Assembly (NCBI GenBank): GCA_002167855.2
Contig: NHBG02000016.1
Location: 44,454 to 102,516 of the forward strand
DNA length: 58,063 bases
Direction: 5' to 3'
DNA from: Gammaproteobacteria bacterium TMED1
GTDB taxonomy: Bacteria; Pseudomonadota; Gammaproteobacteria; Pseudomonadales; Azotimanducaceae
The notes beneath the pieces were generated by a model. The model did no database searches. It was not told where the DNA came from and worked only from the letters and a program-made list of their open reading frames with translations. Below are positions 9,817 to 19,089 of the stretch, one piece after another. The position numbers were made by a program, and so were the translations under genes. Every line of letters begins with the position of its first letter. Position 1 is the first letter of the stretch.

Positions 9817-10077
9817 AAGGGTTTAGGAGAGCACCTAGAACGATCAGTTCCCAAGTCTAATATGAGCTAGAAGCTTTCTCATGCTGTTAATGAAAATAGG
9901 TGTAGATTACCAATAATAAACAGCTAGCTCACAAGTACGCTACAACCTATAACTCACATAATAATTAGGGTGTAAAGTATTGTTTTCCATTATATTGTTA
10001 TTTAAAAAAAGGTTCGGTAATCTTTGGTTATCGCTTTGTGTTAGATTGCTCACCAGTAAAAAAGATGGAGGCTGAAT

Positions 10078-10734
10078 TTGTTTGAATTAGTCCAGGCGGG
10101 AGGGTGGCTGATGGCACCGATTATTACCTGTTCTGTGATCTCGGTTGCTATTTGTTTCGAAAGGTTTTGGTCACTGAGATCAAGTCAAATCCTACCGAAA
10201 AATCTTCTTGCCAAGGTTCTGAATTGGATAAAAAATAATGAGTTAGATGCTAAACGTTTCAAATCACTTAGGAATGGATCACCCCTTGGGAAGATTCTGG
10301 CTGCAGGTGTAATGAATCATCGTCGGGGAAGAGACGGCATGAAAGTCAGTTTAGAAGAGGCCGCAAATGACGTCATACATGACCTGGAGCGATACTTAAA
10401 TACCCTCGGAACTGTCGCTGCAATTTCGCCTTTGCTGGGTCTTTTGGGTACTGTTATTGGTATGATCAAGGTTTTTACAACGATTAAAATGGAAGGCACC
10501 GGGAACTCAATGTTACTCGCGGGCGGAATCTCTGAGGCGCTGATAACCACCGCAGCAGGGCTTACCGTAGCTATTCCAAGCCTATTTTTCCATCGCTTTT
10601 TTCAGCGCCGTGTTGATAAGCTCGTGATTGATCTTGAGCAAGAATCTTTAAAGCTCGTTGAGATTATGCAGAACAAGGATTTTGATCTGTCCGATGCCTC
10701 TAGGTACGATGTTTCGGCGACTAAAGTCAAATGA
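10078..10734 (+). CDS. exbB: MotA/TolQ/ExbB proton-channel family protein
   Basis: Inner-membrane proton-channel subunit that with ExbD energises TonB-type transport across the outer membrane. It has 218 residues with three transmembrane stretches (about 10-30, 110-131 and 157-179), and the conserved LLGLLGTVIGMIKVF and EALITTAAGLTVAIP segments of the family. The start is TTG with GGAGG six bases upstream. Its stop overlaps exbD in an ATGA, so the two are coupled, and the operon continues into msbA-lpxK. TolQ is less likely because tolR/A/B are absent and this position next to lpxK is occupied by exbB in Pseudomonas-like genomes. Confidence 0.9.
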   Translation: MFELVQAGGWLMAPIITCSVISVAICFERFWSLRSSQILPKNLLAKVLNWIKNNELDAKRFKSLRNGSPLGKILAAGVMNHRRGRDGMKVSLEEAANDVIHDLERYLNTLGTVAAISPLLGLLGTVIGMIKVFTTIKMEGTGNSMLLAGGISEALITTAAGLTVAIPSLFFHRFFQRRVDKLVIDLEQESLKLVEIMQNKDFDLSDASRYDVSATKVK

Positions 10735-11147
10735 GATTTCCTCGTCGTAATAGGGATACGTTAGAAATTAATCTCACCCCCCTGATAGATGTCGTATTCT
10801 TACTTCTTATTTTTTTTATGGTCTCGACCACGTTTAGTAAGGAGACTCAGCTTGTTATTGATCTACCCGAGTCTTCGATCGAGGAGACTTCGCTGGAAGA
10901 AGAGGTAGTCGATATATCAATATCTAAAAGGGGTTCGATAGCCGTGAATCAGAGGCTTATCTTGGATGCAGATTTAGATTCTCTGATCGCAGCGATTACT
11001 AAAGTAAGTGGGACCAAAAATACCGTACCCATAGTCATTAGCGCCGACGCAGAAACCCCGCATCAATCCGTCGTAATGGCAATGGATGCGGCGGGAAGGT
11101 TGGGTTTTACTAAAATTAAGATATCTACAAAACATGTCCAGCCTTAA
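10731..11147 (+). CDS. exbD: Biopolymer transport protein ExbD/TolR family
   Basis: Partner of the upstream ExbB in the proton-driven motor. Its 138 residues comprise a short cytoplasmic N-terminus, one transmembrane helix (LIDVVFLLLIFFMVSTTF, about 18-35) carrying the channel aspartate at D20, and a periplasmic domain ending with SADAETPHQSVVMAMDAAGRLGFTKIKIST, typical of ExbD. The ATG overlaps exbB; the 3' end overlaps the proposed msbA-lpxK start by 14 bp. Confidence 0.93.
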   Translation: MRFPRRNRDTLEINLTPLIDVVFLLLIFFMVSTTFSKETQLVIDLPESSIEETSLEEEVVDISISKRGSIAVNQRLILDADLDSLIAAITKVSGTKNTVPIVISADAETPHQSVVMAMDAAGRLGFTKIKISTKHVQP

Positions 11148-14016
11148 AAAGTATGAGGTTTCCGCGGTTATCTCCGATAGAACGGATACTGGAATATACC
11201 GGAGGCTACTAGCGTATGTATTTCCTTACTGGATACCTTTTTTTGTAAGCATTCTTGGTTACCTTTTATTTTCTTTTTCTAACGTAGCATTCGTTCAACT
11301 CATAAGTTATATCGTTGATTCTCTCCAAGGAAATGATCCATTACAGGAAGGTGGATACGCTAATATTTTATCTGATCTGTTGGGTCCGGCTGAATCGCTC
11401 AATCGAACTATCATTCCCGTGGCTATAGTCTTTTTGGTAGTTATGCGAGGGGTAGGCACTTTCGTTGGGGATACCTTCATAGCCTATGTCGCCACTAATT
11501 TAGTGCATGATTTGCGAAGACAGCTTTTTAATCAAATGATGCATTTACCAACTAGTTTTTTTGATTCTAGCCAGCAAGGCCATCTGGTCGCCAAGGTTAC
11601 CTTCCATGTAATGCAAGTAACTGGAGCGGCCACGGATGCCGTTAAAATAATCATCCGAGAGGGTTTCACTGTAATCGGCTACCTAGTGTTTTTACTTTAC
11701 CTCAATTGGAAGTTGACACTTATACTTTTAACCGTTGCTCCGATGATAGCGATTCTAGTAAAAATGGCCGGTATAAGATTCCGTCGAATCAGTCAGAAAA
11801 TCCAGCAATCCATGGGGGACGTTACTCATGTTGTCTCTGAGGCTGTTCAAGGACACCGAATCGTTAGAATTTTTGGTGGCACAGAGTACGAGAAAAAGCG
11901 CTTTGAAAAAGCTAGCAATACTTATCGACGCCAGTCTTTAAAAATGGTTGTGACGGCCTCTATCGCCACACCGGCAACGCAGCTTTTGGTAGGTCTCGCG
12001 CTTTCGGGTCTTGTTTGGTTATTGCTTGACCCAGCAGTATTAGGTTCGATGACCCCAGGAAAGGTTATTGCTTTCATTACGACGGGAGGCTTGCTAGCCA
12101 AACCGATTCGTCAATTGGCAGAAGTTAATGCTACCGTGCAGAAAGGGCTTGCTGCTGCTGAAGATATCTTCGACTTATTTGACGAGAAAAGGGAGAATGA
12201 TGACGGTACTGAAATACTGAAAATTGTTCGGGGCGAGGTAGAGTTTCGGGATGTGTCATTCCGCTATGCTAGTGATCTTCCAAATGTTTTGGAGGCCCTC
12301 AGTTTTCATATTAGCCCTGGCGAAACGATCGCACTGGTTGGAAAGTCCGGTAGTGGAAAAAGTACCCTTGCAAGTCTAATCCCACGATTCTACTCGCCGA
12401 CTAAAGGATCAATATTAATAGATGGAAAGCCAATCGATAGCTTATCTCTAGCGAATCTGCGTCAACATATTGCGATTGTTACTCAGGATATCACTCTATT
12501 TAACGACACAATAACCAGAAATATTGCTTATGGAAATCTCAATCATTTTAATAGAGATGAAGTAATTGAGGCTGCTAAAAAGGCCTATATTTGGGATTTT
12601 ATCGCAGGTCTCGACCAGGGTTTAGACACAGCCATAGGAGACGATGGAGTTCTCCTTTCTGGAGGTCAAAGGCAGCGATTAGCGATAGCTAGGGCTTTTT
12701 TGAAAGATGCACCAATATTAATTTTGGACGAGGCCACTTCTGCATTAGATTCGGAATCAGAAAGTTATATCCAATCGGCCCTTGAAGAGGTAGTCAAAGG
12801 AAGAACCACATTGATTATTGCTCATCGCCTATCCACTATTGAAAAAGCAAATCGAATTTTAGTCATTGATGAGGGGAGAGTTATTGAACAAGGAACCCAC
12901 TCAGAATTATTAAGAAAGAGTGGGCACTATGCCCATTTACACACGCAGGTTTCGAAAAATAAAAAACATCAAGATTTGGAGGAAACGGAACAAAGATTGA
13001 CCCCTCTTCGTAGAAGCACAGAAAGTAAAAGTGAGGTTTTTAATCCATTAGTGCAAGCTTGGTATTCAGAATCTTCCTTATTGTATCTACTTTTCCCTCT
13101 AGCACTAGCTTACGAAAGGATAGTTAAATTGAGAAGGCGAATGCTGGAGGCAAATCAAGTAAGGACAAGAGTGCCTGTTGTTATCGTGGGAAATATAAAT
13201 GTTGGTGGGACCGGTAAAACGCCTCTTGTTTTATGGATCGTGGAGCAACTCAAAAAGCATGGGTTCACCCCCGGCGTCGTTAGCAGAGGATACGGTGGGA
13301 CCTCCAAGCAATACCCAATTGAGGTTAGTAGCTCATCTGATCCCGCGCTAGCTGGAGATGAACCGGTTATGTTATCACGACGACTTGGCGTCCCAGTTGT
13401 AGTAGACCCTGATAGAGTACGTGCGGTTGAATATTTAGATGATAATTTTGATTGTAATGTAGTGGTAAGCGACGATGGCTTGCAACATTACCAGTTGTAT
13501 CGGGACATAGAAATCTGCGTTATAGATGGACGAAGAGGACTGGGTAATGGTCACTGCCTTCCCGCTGGACCGCTTCGGGAACCTACTGAAAGATTAAAAG
13601 AAGTGGATTTCATTGTAACCAAAGGAGATCTTTCTCAGAAAATCGATGTAAACAGTACAGCAATGCAGATGAAATCAATCGATCTTGTCAATATTTCCAC
13701 GGGGCGAAGGATTTTAACCAAAGACCTGCCTTTTGCCAGCATTCACGCAGTGGCAGGGATCGCAAATCCGACACCGTTCTTCAATACGCTCCGTGAACTT
13801 GGCTTTGAAGTTGTAGAACATGCCTTCGCTGATCATCATCGCTTCAGAGCAGAAGATCTCTACTTTGAGGACAAACTCCCGGTTGTGATGACAGAGAAAG
13901 ATGCGGTGAAGTGCGAGCGCCTTGATAGTCATAATGCATCACATTGGTACCTCGAAGTTAGTGCAATATTGCCCGATACTTTTATAGGTCCCATTCTAAA
14001 TAGAATTGCGCAATAA
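11134..14016 (+). CDS. msbA-lpxK: MsbA-LpxK fusion: lipid A flippase joined to tetraacyldisaccharide 4'-kinase
   Basis: One uninterrupted frame of 960 residues holds two enzymes of lipid A biogenesis. Residues 1-609 are MsbA, the ABC flippase of lipid A-core: six transmembrane segments in the first 320 residues, Walker A GKSGSGKST (about 403-411), signature LSGGQRQR (about 507) and Walker B LILDEATSALD (about 527). Residues 610-635 are a charged linker. Residues 636-960 are a full LpxK, which phosphorylates the lipid A precursor: membrane-anchor start WYSESSLLYLLFPLALAYER, P-loop VGGTGKTP (about 690), VVSRGYGG, SDDGLQHYQL and VMTEKDAVKC. The genes are separate neighbours in E. coli. ATG at 11134 gives a normal MsbA N-terminus; an in-frame start at 11086 is less likely. 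Confidence 0.92.
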   Translation: MSSLKKYEVSAVISDRTDTGIYRRLLAYVFPYWIPFFVSILGYLLFSFSNVAFVQLISYIVDSLQGNDPLQEGGYANILSDLLGPAESLNRTIIPVAIVFLVVMRGVGTFVGDTFIAYVATNLVHDLRRQLFNQMMHLPTSFFDSSQQGHLVAKVTFHVMQVTGAATDAVKIIIREGFTVIGYLVFLLYLNWKLTLILLTVAPMIAILVKMAGIRFRRISQKIQQSMGDVTHVVSEAVQGHRIVRIFGGTEYEKKRFEKASNTYRRQSLKMVVTASIATPATQLLVGLALSGLVWLLLDPAVLGSMTPGKVIAFITTGGLLAKPIRQLAEVNATVQKGLAAAEDIFDLFDEKRENDDGTEILKIVRGEVEFRDVSFRYASDLPNVLEALSFHISPGETIALVGKSGSGKSTLASLIPRFYSPTKGSILIDGKPIDSLSLANLRQHIAIVTQDITLFNDTITRNIAYGNLNHFNRDEVIEAAKKAYIWDFIAGLDQGLDTAIGDDGVLLSGGQRQRLAIARAFLKDAPILILDEATSALDSESESYIQSALEEVVKGRTTLIIAHRLSTIEKANRILVIDEGRVIEQGTHSELLRKSGHYAHLHTQVSKNKKHQDLEETEQRLTPLRRSTESKSEVFNPLVQAWYSESSLLYLLFPLALAYERIVKLRRRMLEANQVRTRVPVVIVGNINVGGTGKTPLVLWIVEQLKKHGFTPGVVSRGYGGTSKQYPIEVSSSSDPALAGDEPVMLSRRLGVPVVVDPDRVRAVEYLDDNFDCNVVVSDDGLQHYQLYRDIEICVIDGRRGLGNGHCLPAGPLREPTERLKEVDFIVTKGDLSQKIDVNSTAMQMKSIDLVNISTGRRILTKDLPFASIHAVAGIANPTPFFNTLRELGFEVVEHAFADHHRFRAEDLYFEDKLPVVMTEKDAVKCERLDSHNASHWYLEVSAILPDTFIGPILNRIAQ

Positions 14017-14037
14017 TATTATTTTTTGGCTCCTCTC

Positions 14038-14217
14038 ATGACAATAGACAAAAAACTAATAACGCTCTTAGTTTGTCCAATCTGTAAAATGGAACTCGAG
14101 CACCAAAAACAACCAGAAGAATTAATTTGCCGTTTTCACAAACTGGCATATCCCGTAAGGGATGGAATACCAATTATGCTTGTCTCTGAGGCGAAACGGT
14201 TAACCACGGAAAAGTAA
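14038..14217 (+). CDS. ycaR: Trm112/YcaR-family small zinc-ribbon protein
   Basis: A 59-residue protein of the Trm112-like family found between lpxK and kdsB in many gammaproteobacteria. It has the CPIC pair near residue 13, then ELICRFHKLAYPVRDGIPIML, closely matching E. coli YcaR. The related archaeal and eukaryotic Trm112 activates methyltransferases; the bacterial role is not settled. ATG at 14038 is chosen; an in-frame TTG at 14026 lacks a better ribosome site. Its TAA shares one base with the kdsB ATG, so the two are coupled. Confidence 0.9.
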   Translation: MTIDKKLITLLVCPICKMELEHQKQPEELICRFHKLAYPVRDGIPIMLVSEAKRLTTEK

Positions 14218-14999
14218 TGGGTGGTTCAGACCTAAACTTTGTCGTCGTTATTCCAGCTCGCTATGGGTCAACCAGATTGCCAGCAAAAGTTCTCCTAGAT
14301 ATTGCAGGCAAGCCTATGATCCAAAGGGTGTACGAGCAAGCAAAAAAAAGCAAGGCTAGGGATGTCATCGTTGCGACTGATGACTCTCGAATCGGATCAG
14401 TAGTGAAAGGATTTGGAGGGGTCGCCTGCCTTACCGCTACAACTCATAAATCTGGTACAGATAGAGTGCAAGAAGTGGCTAGGACGTTTGGTTTATCCGC
14501 GGATCAAATAATTGTGAATGTGCAGGGAGACGAGCCATTAATCCCCCCAGAGGCAATTAATCAGGTTGCCAGGGATTTGATTGCTAAGGATGCCCAGATT
14601 GCAACACTTGCTGAGGTGATCACCGAGCTCGCGGAGTTTCAAAATCCTAATGTAGTAAAAGTTGTTCTAGATGAAGACGGCTATGCGCTCTACTTTAGCC
14701 GAGCTCCAATTCCATGGATGCGCACAGATGACTTAGAAGAGCAGGTCATGTTGCCAAAAAATGATCAGCTCCACGCCCTGAAACATAGAGGGATTTATGC
14801 CTACAGAGTATCACTTCTGAATGAATATATTACCTGGGATGAAAGTGGGCTTGAGCAAATTGAGAAGCTTGAGCAACTGAGAGCTCTAAGCCATGGGATC
14901 AATATCTATATTGGTATTAGTAAACGACCGATACCCCCTGGGGTTGATACAGAGCAGGACCTTCGCCGAGTTGTTGAGGTGATTGAGAAAAAAATTTAG
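14217..14999 (+). CDS. kdsB: 3-deoxy-manno-octulosonate cytidylyltransferase (CMP-Kdo synthetase)
   Basis: Activates Kdo with CTP so that it can be attached to lipid A. At 260 residues it is close to the usual length. Landmarks are VVIPARYGSTRLPAKVL at the nucleotide-binding N-terminus, VATDDSRI, VQGDEPLIPPEAI with the metal-binding Asp, LYFSRAPIPW, HRGIYAYR and LEQLRAL. It starts within the ycaR stop codon. Some relatives lie next to a tyrosine phosphatase gene (ptpA) at this point; here murB follows directly. Confidence 0.96.
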   Translation: MGGSDLNFVVVIPARYGSTRLPAKVLLDIAGKPMIQRVYEQAKKSKARDVIVATDDSRIGSVVKGFGGVACLTATTHKSGTDRVQEVARTFGLSADQIIVNVQGDEPLIPPEAINQVARDLIAKDAQIATLAEVITELAEFQNPNVVKVVLDEDGYALYFSRAPIPWMRTDDLEEQVMLPKNDQLHALKHRGIYAYRVSLLNEYITWDESGLEQIEKLEQLRALSHGINIYIGISKRPIPPGVDTEQDLRRVVEVIEKKI

Positions 15000-15039
15000 T
15001 GGGGGATAACTAATTAATAAAATTTTTCCAAATTATGAG

Positions 15040-16026
15040 TTGCGTGAATTTAATACGCTGAAACTGAATTCTAGAGCTGAGAATTTCTGTTGTATCACCA
15101 ATGAGGCCGAGCTAGAGAGAGTCTGCGACTTTGTGCAAAAAAAATCTCTGCGACTCAACATAATTGGAACTGGAAGCAATGTAATTTTGCCCGAGACTTT
15201 GTCTGGTTTGACCATAAAAATCGATATTCGAGGTATAAGATATGGTCCAACCGAGGGGATGGTCTCAATTGGAGCGGGGGAGAATTGGCACGGACTGGTA
15301 CTGGATACGATTAACCACAACTTTAGTGGTTTAGAAAACTTGTCTTTAATCCCGGGTACCGTTGGTGCGGCTCCGATCCAAAATATTGGCGCATATGGAG
15401 TCGAACTCTCTGATTTTTTTCTATCGCTACGAGCTATAGATGTCTCCACAGGAGATTGGATTAACTTTGCGAAATCTGACTGTAAATTTGGTTATCGGGA
15501 TAGCATATTTAGGAATTCTAGTCGATATGTTATTTCTTCAGTGACACTTAAACTGCACTCTGAATTTAATCCGATACTCAATTATCCGGGAGTTAAAGAA
15601 GCTTTAGAATTTAATAATATCCAGTCTCCAAATGCTCAGGATTTAAGCAATATAATATCTAAGATCCGAGAATCAAAGCTTCCAAATCCTAAGCGGCTGC
15701 CAAATGTAGGCAGCTTTTTTAAAAATCCCATAATTTCTAGGGACAAATACAGAGAATTGAAGCGTGACTTTGATAATCTCCCATGTTGGGAACAACCGGA
15801 TGGTATGGTCAAGATTTCTGCAGCGAATATTTTAGATAGCCTAGGCTGTAAGGGTTATTCCGAGGGTGCTCTCGAAGTATCTAAGTCACACAGTCTTGTA
15901 ATCGTTAACCATGGGAAAGCAGTAGAGCAAGACGTTAGGAATCTTGTAGGTAAATTGAAAGCACTTGTTTACGAGAGGTGTGGTATTCAATTAATCGTGG
16001 AACCCATTTTCATCAAGTCTCACTAA
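15040..16026 (+). CDS. murB: UDP-N-acetylenolpyruvoylglucosamine reductase MurB (start uncertain)
   Basis: Flavoenzyme that reduces UDP-GlcNAc-enolpyruvate to UDP-MurNAc in peptidoglycan synthesis. It has 328 residues from TTG 15040. Recognisable are the FAD-site GTGSNVILPETLSGLTI, LSLIPGTVGAAPIQNIGAYG, GYRDSIF with the active-site Arg, NVGSFFKNP with the proton-donor Ser, and the terminal LIVEP with the catalytic Glu. The frame is open upstream to 15010 and family alignment suggests about ten more residues, but no ATG, GTG or TTG exists there. A GTGGGGGA ribosome-like site precedes an ATT at 15013, so an unusual ATT start is possible. Confidence 0.9.
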   Translation: MREFNTLKLNSRAENFCCITNEAELERVCDFVQKKSLRLNIIGTGSNVILPETLSGLTIKIDIRGIRYGPTEGMVSIGAGENWHGLVLDTINHNFSGLENLSLIPGTVGAAPIQNIGAYGVELSDFFLSLRAIDVSTGDWINFAKSDCKFGYRDSIFRNSSRYVISSVTLKLHSEFNPILNYPGVKEALEFNNIQSPNAQDLSNIISKIRESKLPNPKRLPNVGSFFKNPIISRDKYRELKRDFDNLPCWEQPDGMVKISAANILDSLGCKGYSEGALEVSKSHSLVIVNHGKAVEQDVRNLVGKLKALVYERCGIQLIVEPIFIKSH

Positions 16027-16074
16027 ATTTTATAGAGTAGCGTCTTAATCATAATCAATCTCGGACGGGCCAAC

Positions 16075-18684
16075 TTATTCCTCGCGCTCGACTCCGTCTT
16101 CATCTTCGACGAGAGGATGGCTCTCAGCAGAAATTCCAATTTCAGACTGCTGCTCGAGCAAAGTCTCACCCAGATCGCCTTGGCTTTTTGTCTCCTTTTC
16201 CTTTCGAGTTATGGGCAAAGGAGGATCATTATCAACAACATCTGTTATAAGAGGGGGCTTACCTTCTCTGTAACCTCTTGGATCGTTCGCAACTCGTCCC
16301 CAGGTACTCGGATGGTGGGAATCAAGATGTGGACCTTGGTAACTTAAAACTTTTGGAGATTGGCGTGGTTCGGCGTCAAGTAGCACAATATCCGTGCGGG
16401 GCTGACTGGGCCTTATTCTTGGATCATTGGTGGGTCTTGCCCAGAGCCATGGCTCGTGAATTGAGTCTGGTTCTAATACCTCTTGATCTTGTTTTTTATC
16501 CGCTGCGTGACAGTCACTGGAAATAATAGGGTCTCGTGAATTCGCGCCCAAGTCGGCAGAGGCTGCTTGAATTACTGACTCGCTAGGCGTGTGGGTGTTT
16601 TCTGACTGCATTAAGGCATCTTGAGACTTGGTTGTTGAGTTCTGAGACCGAGGTTTTCGTTGGGCTCGTTGGCGTTGACCACGATTACGTTTATCATTTG
16701 AATTTTCTTGTTCATTCTTTTTATCTTGATTGCCGGCTACCTGTTGATTGTCAGGCGGCTCCTTATACTTTTCCGGTTTTTGACGATTGTCATCCTTTAC
16801 TTTGATATCGTGCCTACGTTTAACTTCTTTTTGGCCCTCCAAATTTTGTTTCGAATCAACATTAGCTTTTTTCTGACTAGGGTGAGACTTCTTCACAGCA
16901 TCCTCTAACGTTTTGTCTCGGTTTAAGTCAGTTCTTTTGCGGGAACGGTTAGGTGGACGCTGGCGTCGAGCTCCTAATTTAGTTTTACGCCGTGGAGACC
17001 GCGATACAGGCCGCTTAGAGGGTAACCTAAACAGTCCAATAAACTGAGACCACAAACTTGTTTTTTTGGGAAGTTTCTTGACTGGATCAGGAGTAATAGC
17101 TTGAACAGCTGCTTTCTCAGGAGGTTGGCTTGAAAAATTCGTCTTCGTCGGTAATAGCTCTGTTTCGTCGGTACTACTCATTTCATAACTCGCGGTTGTT
17201 TCATCCGATTCATTTTCGCGAATTCTTTCTACTCTATAATGGGGTGTTTGCATCTCGGGTTCAGGGACCACAACAATTCTGACCTTATTACGCTGTTCAA
17301 TTTCACTCAAAATATTGCGCTTTTCATTCAGCAAGAAAGATGAAATTGCAATCGGTAAGAAAGCTCGTATCTCTGTACTAGTTTCTTTTAATGCTTCCTC
17401 TTCAACAATACGAATCACCGCTAATGCTGTCGACTCCACATCTCTTATGGAGCCAAGTCCGCTACATCGGGGGCAAACGATACCGCTTGTTTCTCCCAAG
17501 GAGGCCCGAAGCCTTTGCCGTGACATTTCCAATAAACCAAATTTTGAAATTCGTCCTATCTGAATTCGTGCGCGATCTACCTCTAAAGCCTCTCGCATTC
17601 TATTCTCGATAGCACGCTGATTCTTTGCAGATGTCATATCAATAAAGTCAATTACAATGAGACCGCCTATATCCCTCAATCGAAGTTGCCGACAGATCTC
17701 ATCTGCAGCCTCAAGGTTTGTATTTAAAGCTGTTTCTTCTATATCCGACCCTCTCGTGGCCCTTGCAGAATTTATATCGATAGAAACTAGGGCTTCTGTG
17801 GGGTCGATAACCAACGAGCCGCCAGAAGGCAATCTCACTTCTCTCTGGAAGGCTGTTTCGATTTGCCCTTCAATTTGATAACGATTGAAGAGAGGGACAT
17901 CGCTGTCGTAGAGTTTGATCCTATTTTTGTATTGAGGCATTACCTGTTCAATGAATTCGGTCGCTTGGCTTTGTGCATCCTTGGTATCAACAAGTATTTC
18001 TGCAACATCATCGCGAAGGTTATCTCTCACAGCGCGAGTGATAACGTCGCTCTCTTGAAATATTAAAAAGGGGCTTTTGTTTTCTGCCGCCGCCTTACTA
18101 ATAGCTTCATTCAATTGAATCAAATAATTCAGGTCCCACTGCAACTCCTTGGCACTTCGTCCAAGACCCGCTGTACGTATAATCACACCCATATTCTTCG
18201 GAATATCTAGGCTTGATAGGGCTTCTTTCAATTCATCTCTTTCTTCGCCCTCAATGCGTTTTGATATACCGCCAGCACGAGGATTATTTGGCATTAGTAC
18301 TAGATACCTTCCCGCTAGACTATAGAAACTTGTTAGCGCGGCCCCCTTGTTACCCCTTTCCTCTTTGTCCACCTGGACAATAATTTCTTTTCCTTCCTTG
18401 ACAACTTCTTGGATGTTTATGCGGCCCCTGATTTTAGATGGAGCAATAGAAAAATATTCTCTTGATATTTCTTTAAGGGGAAGGAATCCATGACGATTTC
18501 CCCCGTAATCTACAAAGGCGGCCTCAAGACTTGGCTCGACCCTTGTAATACGGGCTTTGTAAATATTGGCCTTCTTTTGTTCTCTTGATCGGCTTTCTAT
18601 GTCCAGATCATAAAGTTTTTGCCCGTCAACTAGGGCAACGCGCAACTCTTCATCATGAGTTGCATTAATTAGCATACGTTTCAT
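16075..18684 (-). CDS. rne: Ribonuclease E
   Basis: Essential endoribonuclease and scaffold of the RNA degradosome, acting at the inner membrane. Its 869 residues comprise a catalytic half with the start [21 protein letters not shown], an S1 domain (about 35-125), catalytic aspartates in SIDINS (about 303) and VIDFID (about 346), and the zinc-link CPRCSG (about 404). The C-terminal half from about 520 is disordered, rich in Arg/Lys/Gln/Asn and then acidic, as expected for the RNA-binding scaffold. It carries two copies of an NDPR motif ([10 protein letters not shown] and [10 protein letters not shown]), short motifs I recall from Pseudomonas RNase E. It is convergent with murB and divergent from rluC, the arrangement known from many gammaproteobacteria. 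Confidence 0.97.
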   Translation of the reverse strand: MKRMLINATHDEELRVALVDGQKLYDLDIESRSREQKKANIYKARITRVEPSLEAAFVDYGGNRHGFLPLKEISREYFSIAPSKIRGRINIQEVVKEGKEIIVQVDKEERGNKGAALTSFYSLAGRYLVLMPNNPRAGGISKRIEGEERDELKEALSSLDIPKNMGVIIRTAGLGRSAKELQWDLNYLIQLNEAISKAAAENKSPFLIFQESDVITRAVRDNLRDDVAEILVDTKDAQSQATEFIEQVMPQYKNRIKLYDSDVPLFNRYQIEGQIETAFQREVRLPSGGSLVIDPTEALVSIDINSARATRGSDIEETALNTNLEAADEICRQLRLRDIGGLIVIDFIDMTSAKNQRAIENRMREALEVDRARIQIGRISKFGLLEMSRQRLRASLGETSGIVCPRCSGLGSIRDVESTALAVIRIVEEEALKETSTEIRAFLPIAISSFLLNEKRNILSEIEQRNKVRIVVVPEPEMQTPHYRVERIRENESDETTASYEMSSTDETELLPTKTNFSSQPPEKAAVQAITPDPVKKLPKKTSLWSQFIGLFRLPSKRPVSRSPRRKTKLGARRQRPPNRSRKRTDLNRDKTLEDAVKKSHPSQKKANVDSKQNLEGQKEVKRRHDIKVKDDNRQKPEKYKEPPDNQQVAGNQDKKNEQENSNDKRNRGQRQRAQRKPRSQNSTTKSQDALMQSENTHTPSESVIQAASADLGANSRDPIISSDCHAADKKQDQEVLEPDSIHEPWLWARPTNDPRIRPSQPRTDIVLLDAEPRQSPKVLSYQGPHLDSHHPSTWGRVANDPRGYREGKPPLITDVVDNDPPLPITRKEKETKSQGDLGETLLEQQSEIGISAESHPLVEDEDGVEREE

Positions 18685-18777
18685 TACAAGATCACTTTAA
18701 ATGAATCCCTATGCGAATTGATATCGTCAAAGTTAAGCTGTATCGATTGAATACCAGCTGCTATCTATTATCTACCC

Positions 18778-18794
18778 GAAGGCGTGACGCCTTC
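18778..18794. repeat. Perfect hairpin in the rne/rluC divergent leader
   Basis: GAAGGCG, three-base loop, CGCCTTC: a perfect 7-bp inverted repeat about 95 bases upstream of the rne start and about 300 upstream of rluC. In the rne transcript it would lie in the 5' leader. E. coli RNase E regulates its own mRNA through leader hairpins, so a similar role is conceivable but only inferred. No T-run follows on either strand, so it is not a terminator. Confidence 0.45.
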
Positions 18795-19089
18795 AGAAGT
18801 GCATTTTATTCTGAAGCTGCCCGGAAGCTAGGGGATCAACATCAACTTCAGTCAATTTTTTAGATTTCTTCTCTTGCCAATAACTTTTTTGACGTTACAT
18901 TCACAATCTCGGGATTGCGGTTAATATCGCCCAGCACATCAATTTATCTGGGTCGAAAAAATTCTTGGTTGATTGTGCCGGGCTAAAGCCTCAGCATTAC
19001 ATTACCAAACCCTAAGAGGAAGCACCTGCACGGTGCAAAAATCTCCTCCCAAGTGCAATGATAACGAAAAACATCGAGTTCTCAAAGTC

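Noticed and set aside
13051-14016. A separate lpxK starting at GTG 13051
   Set aside because: A GAGG lies 14 bases upstream, too far, and the frame is continuous with MsbA without any stop. Internal initiation cannot be excluded but a fusion is simpler.
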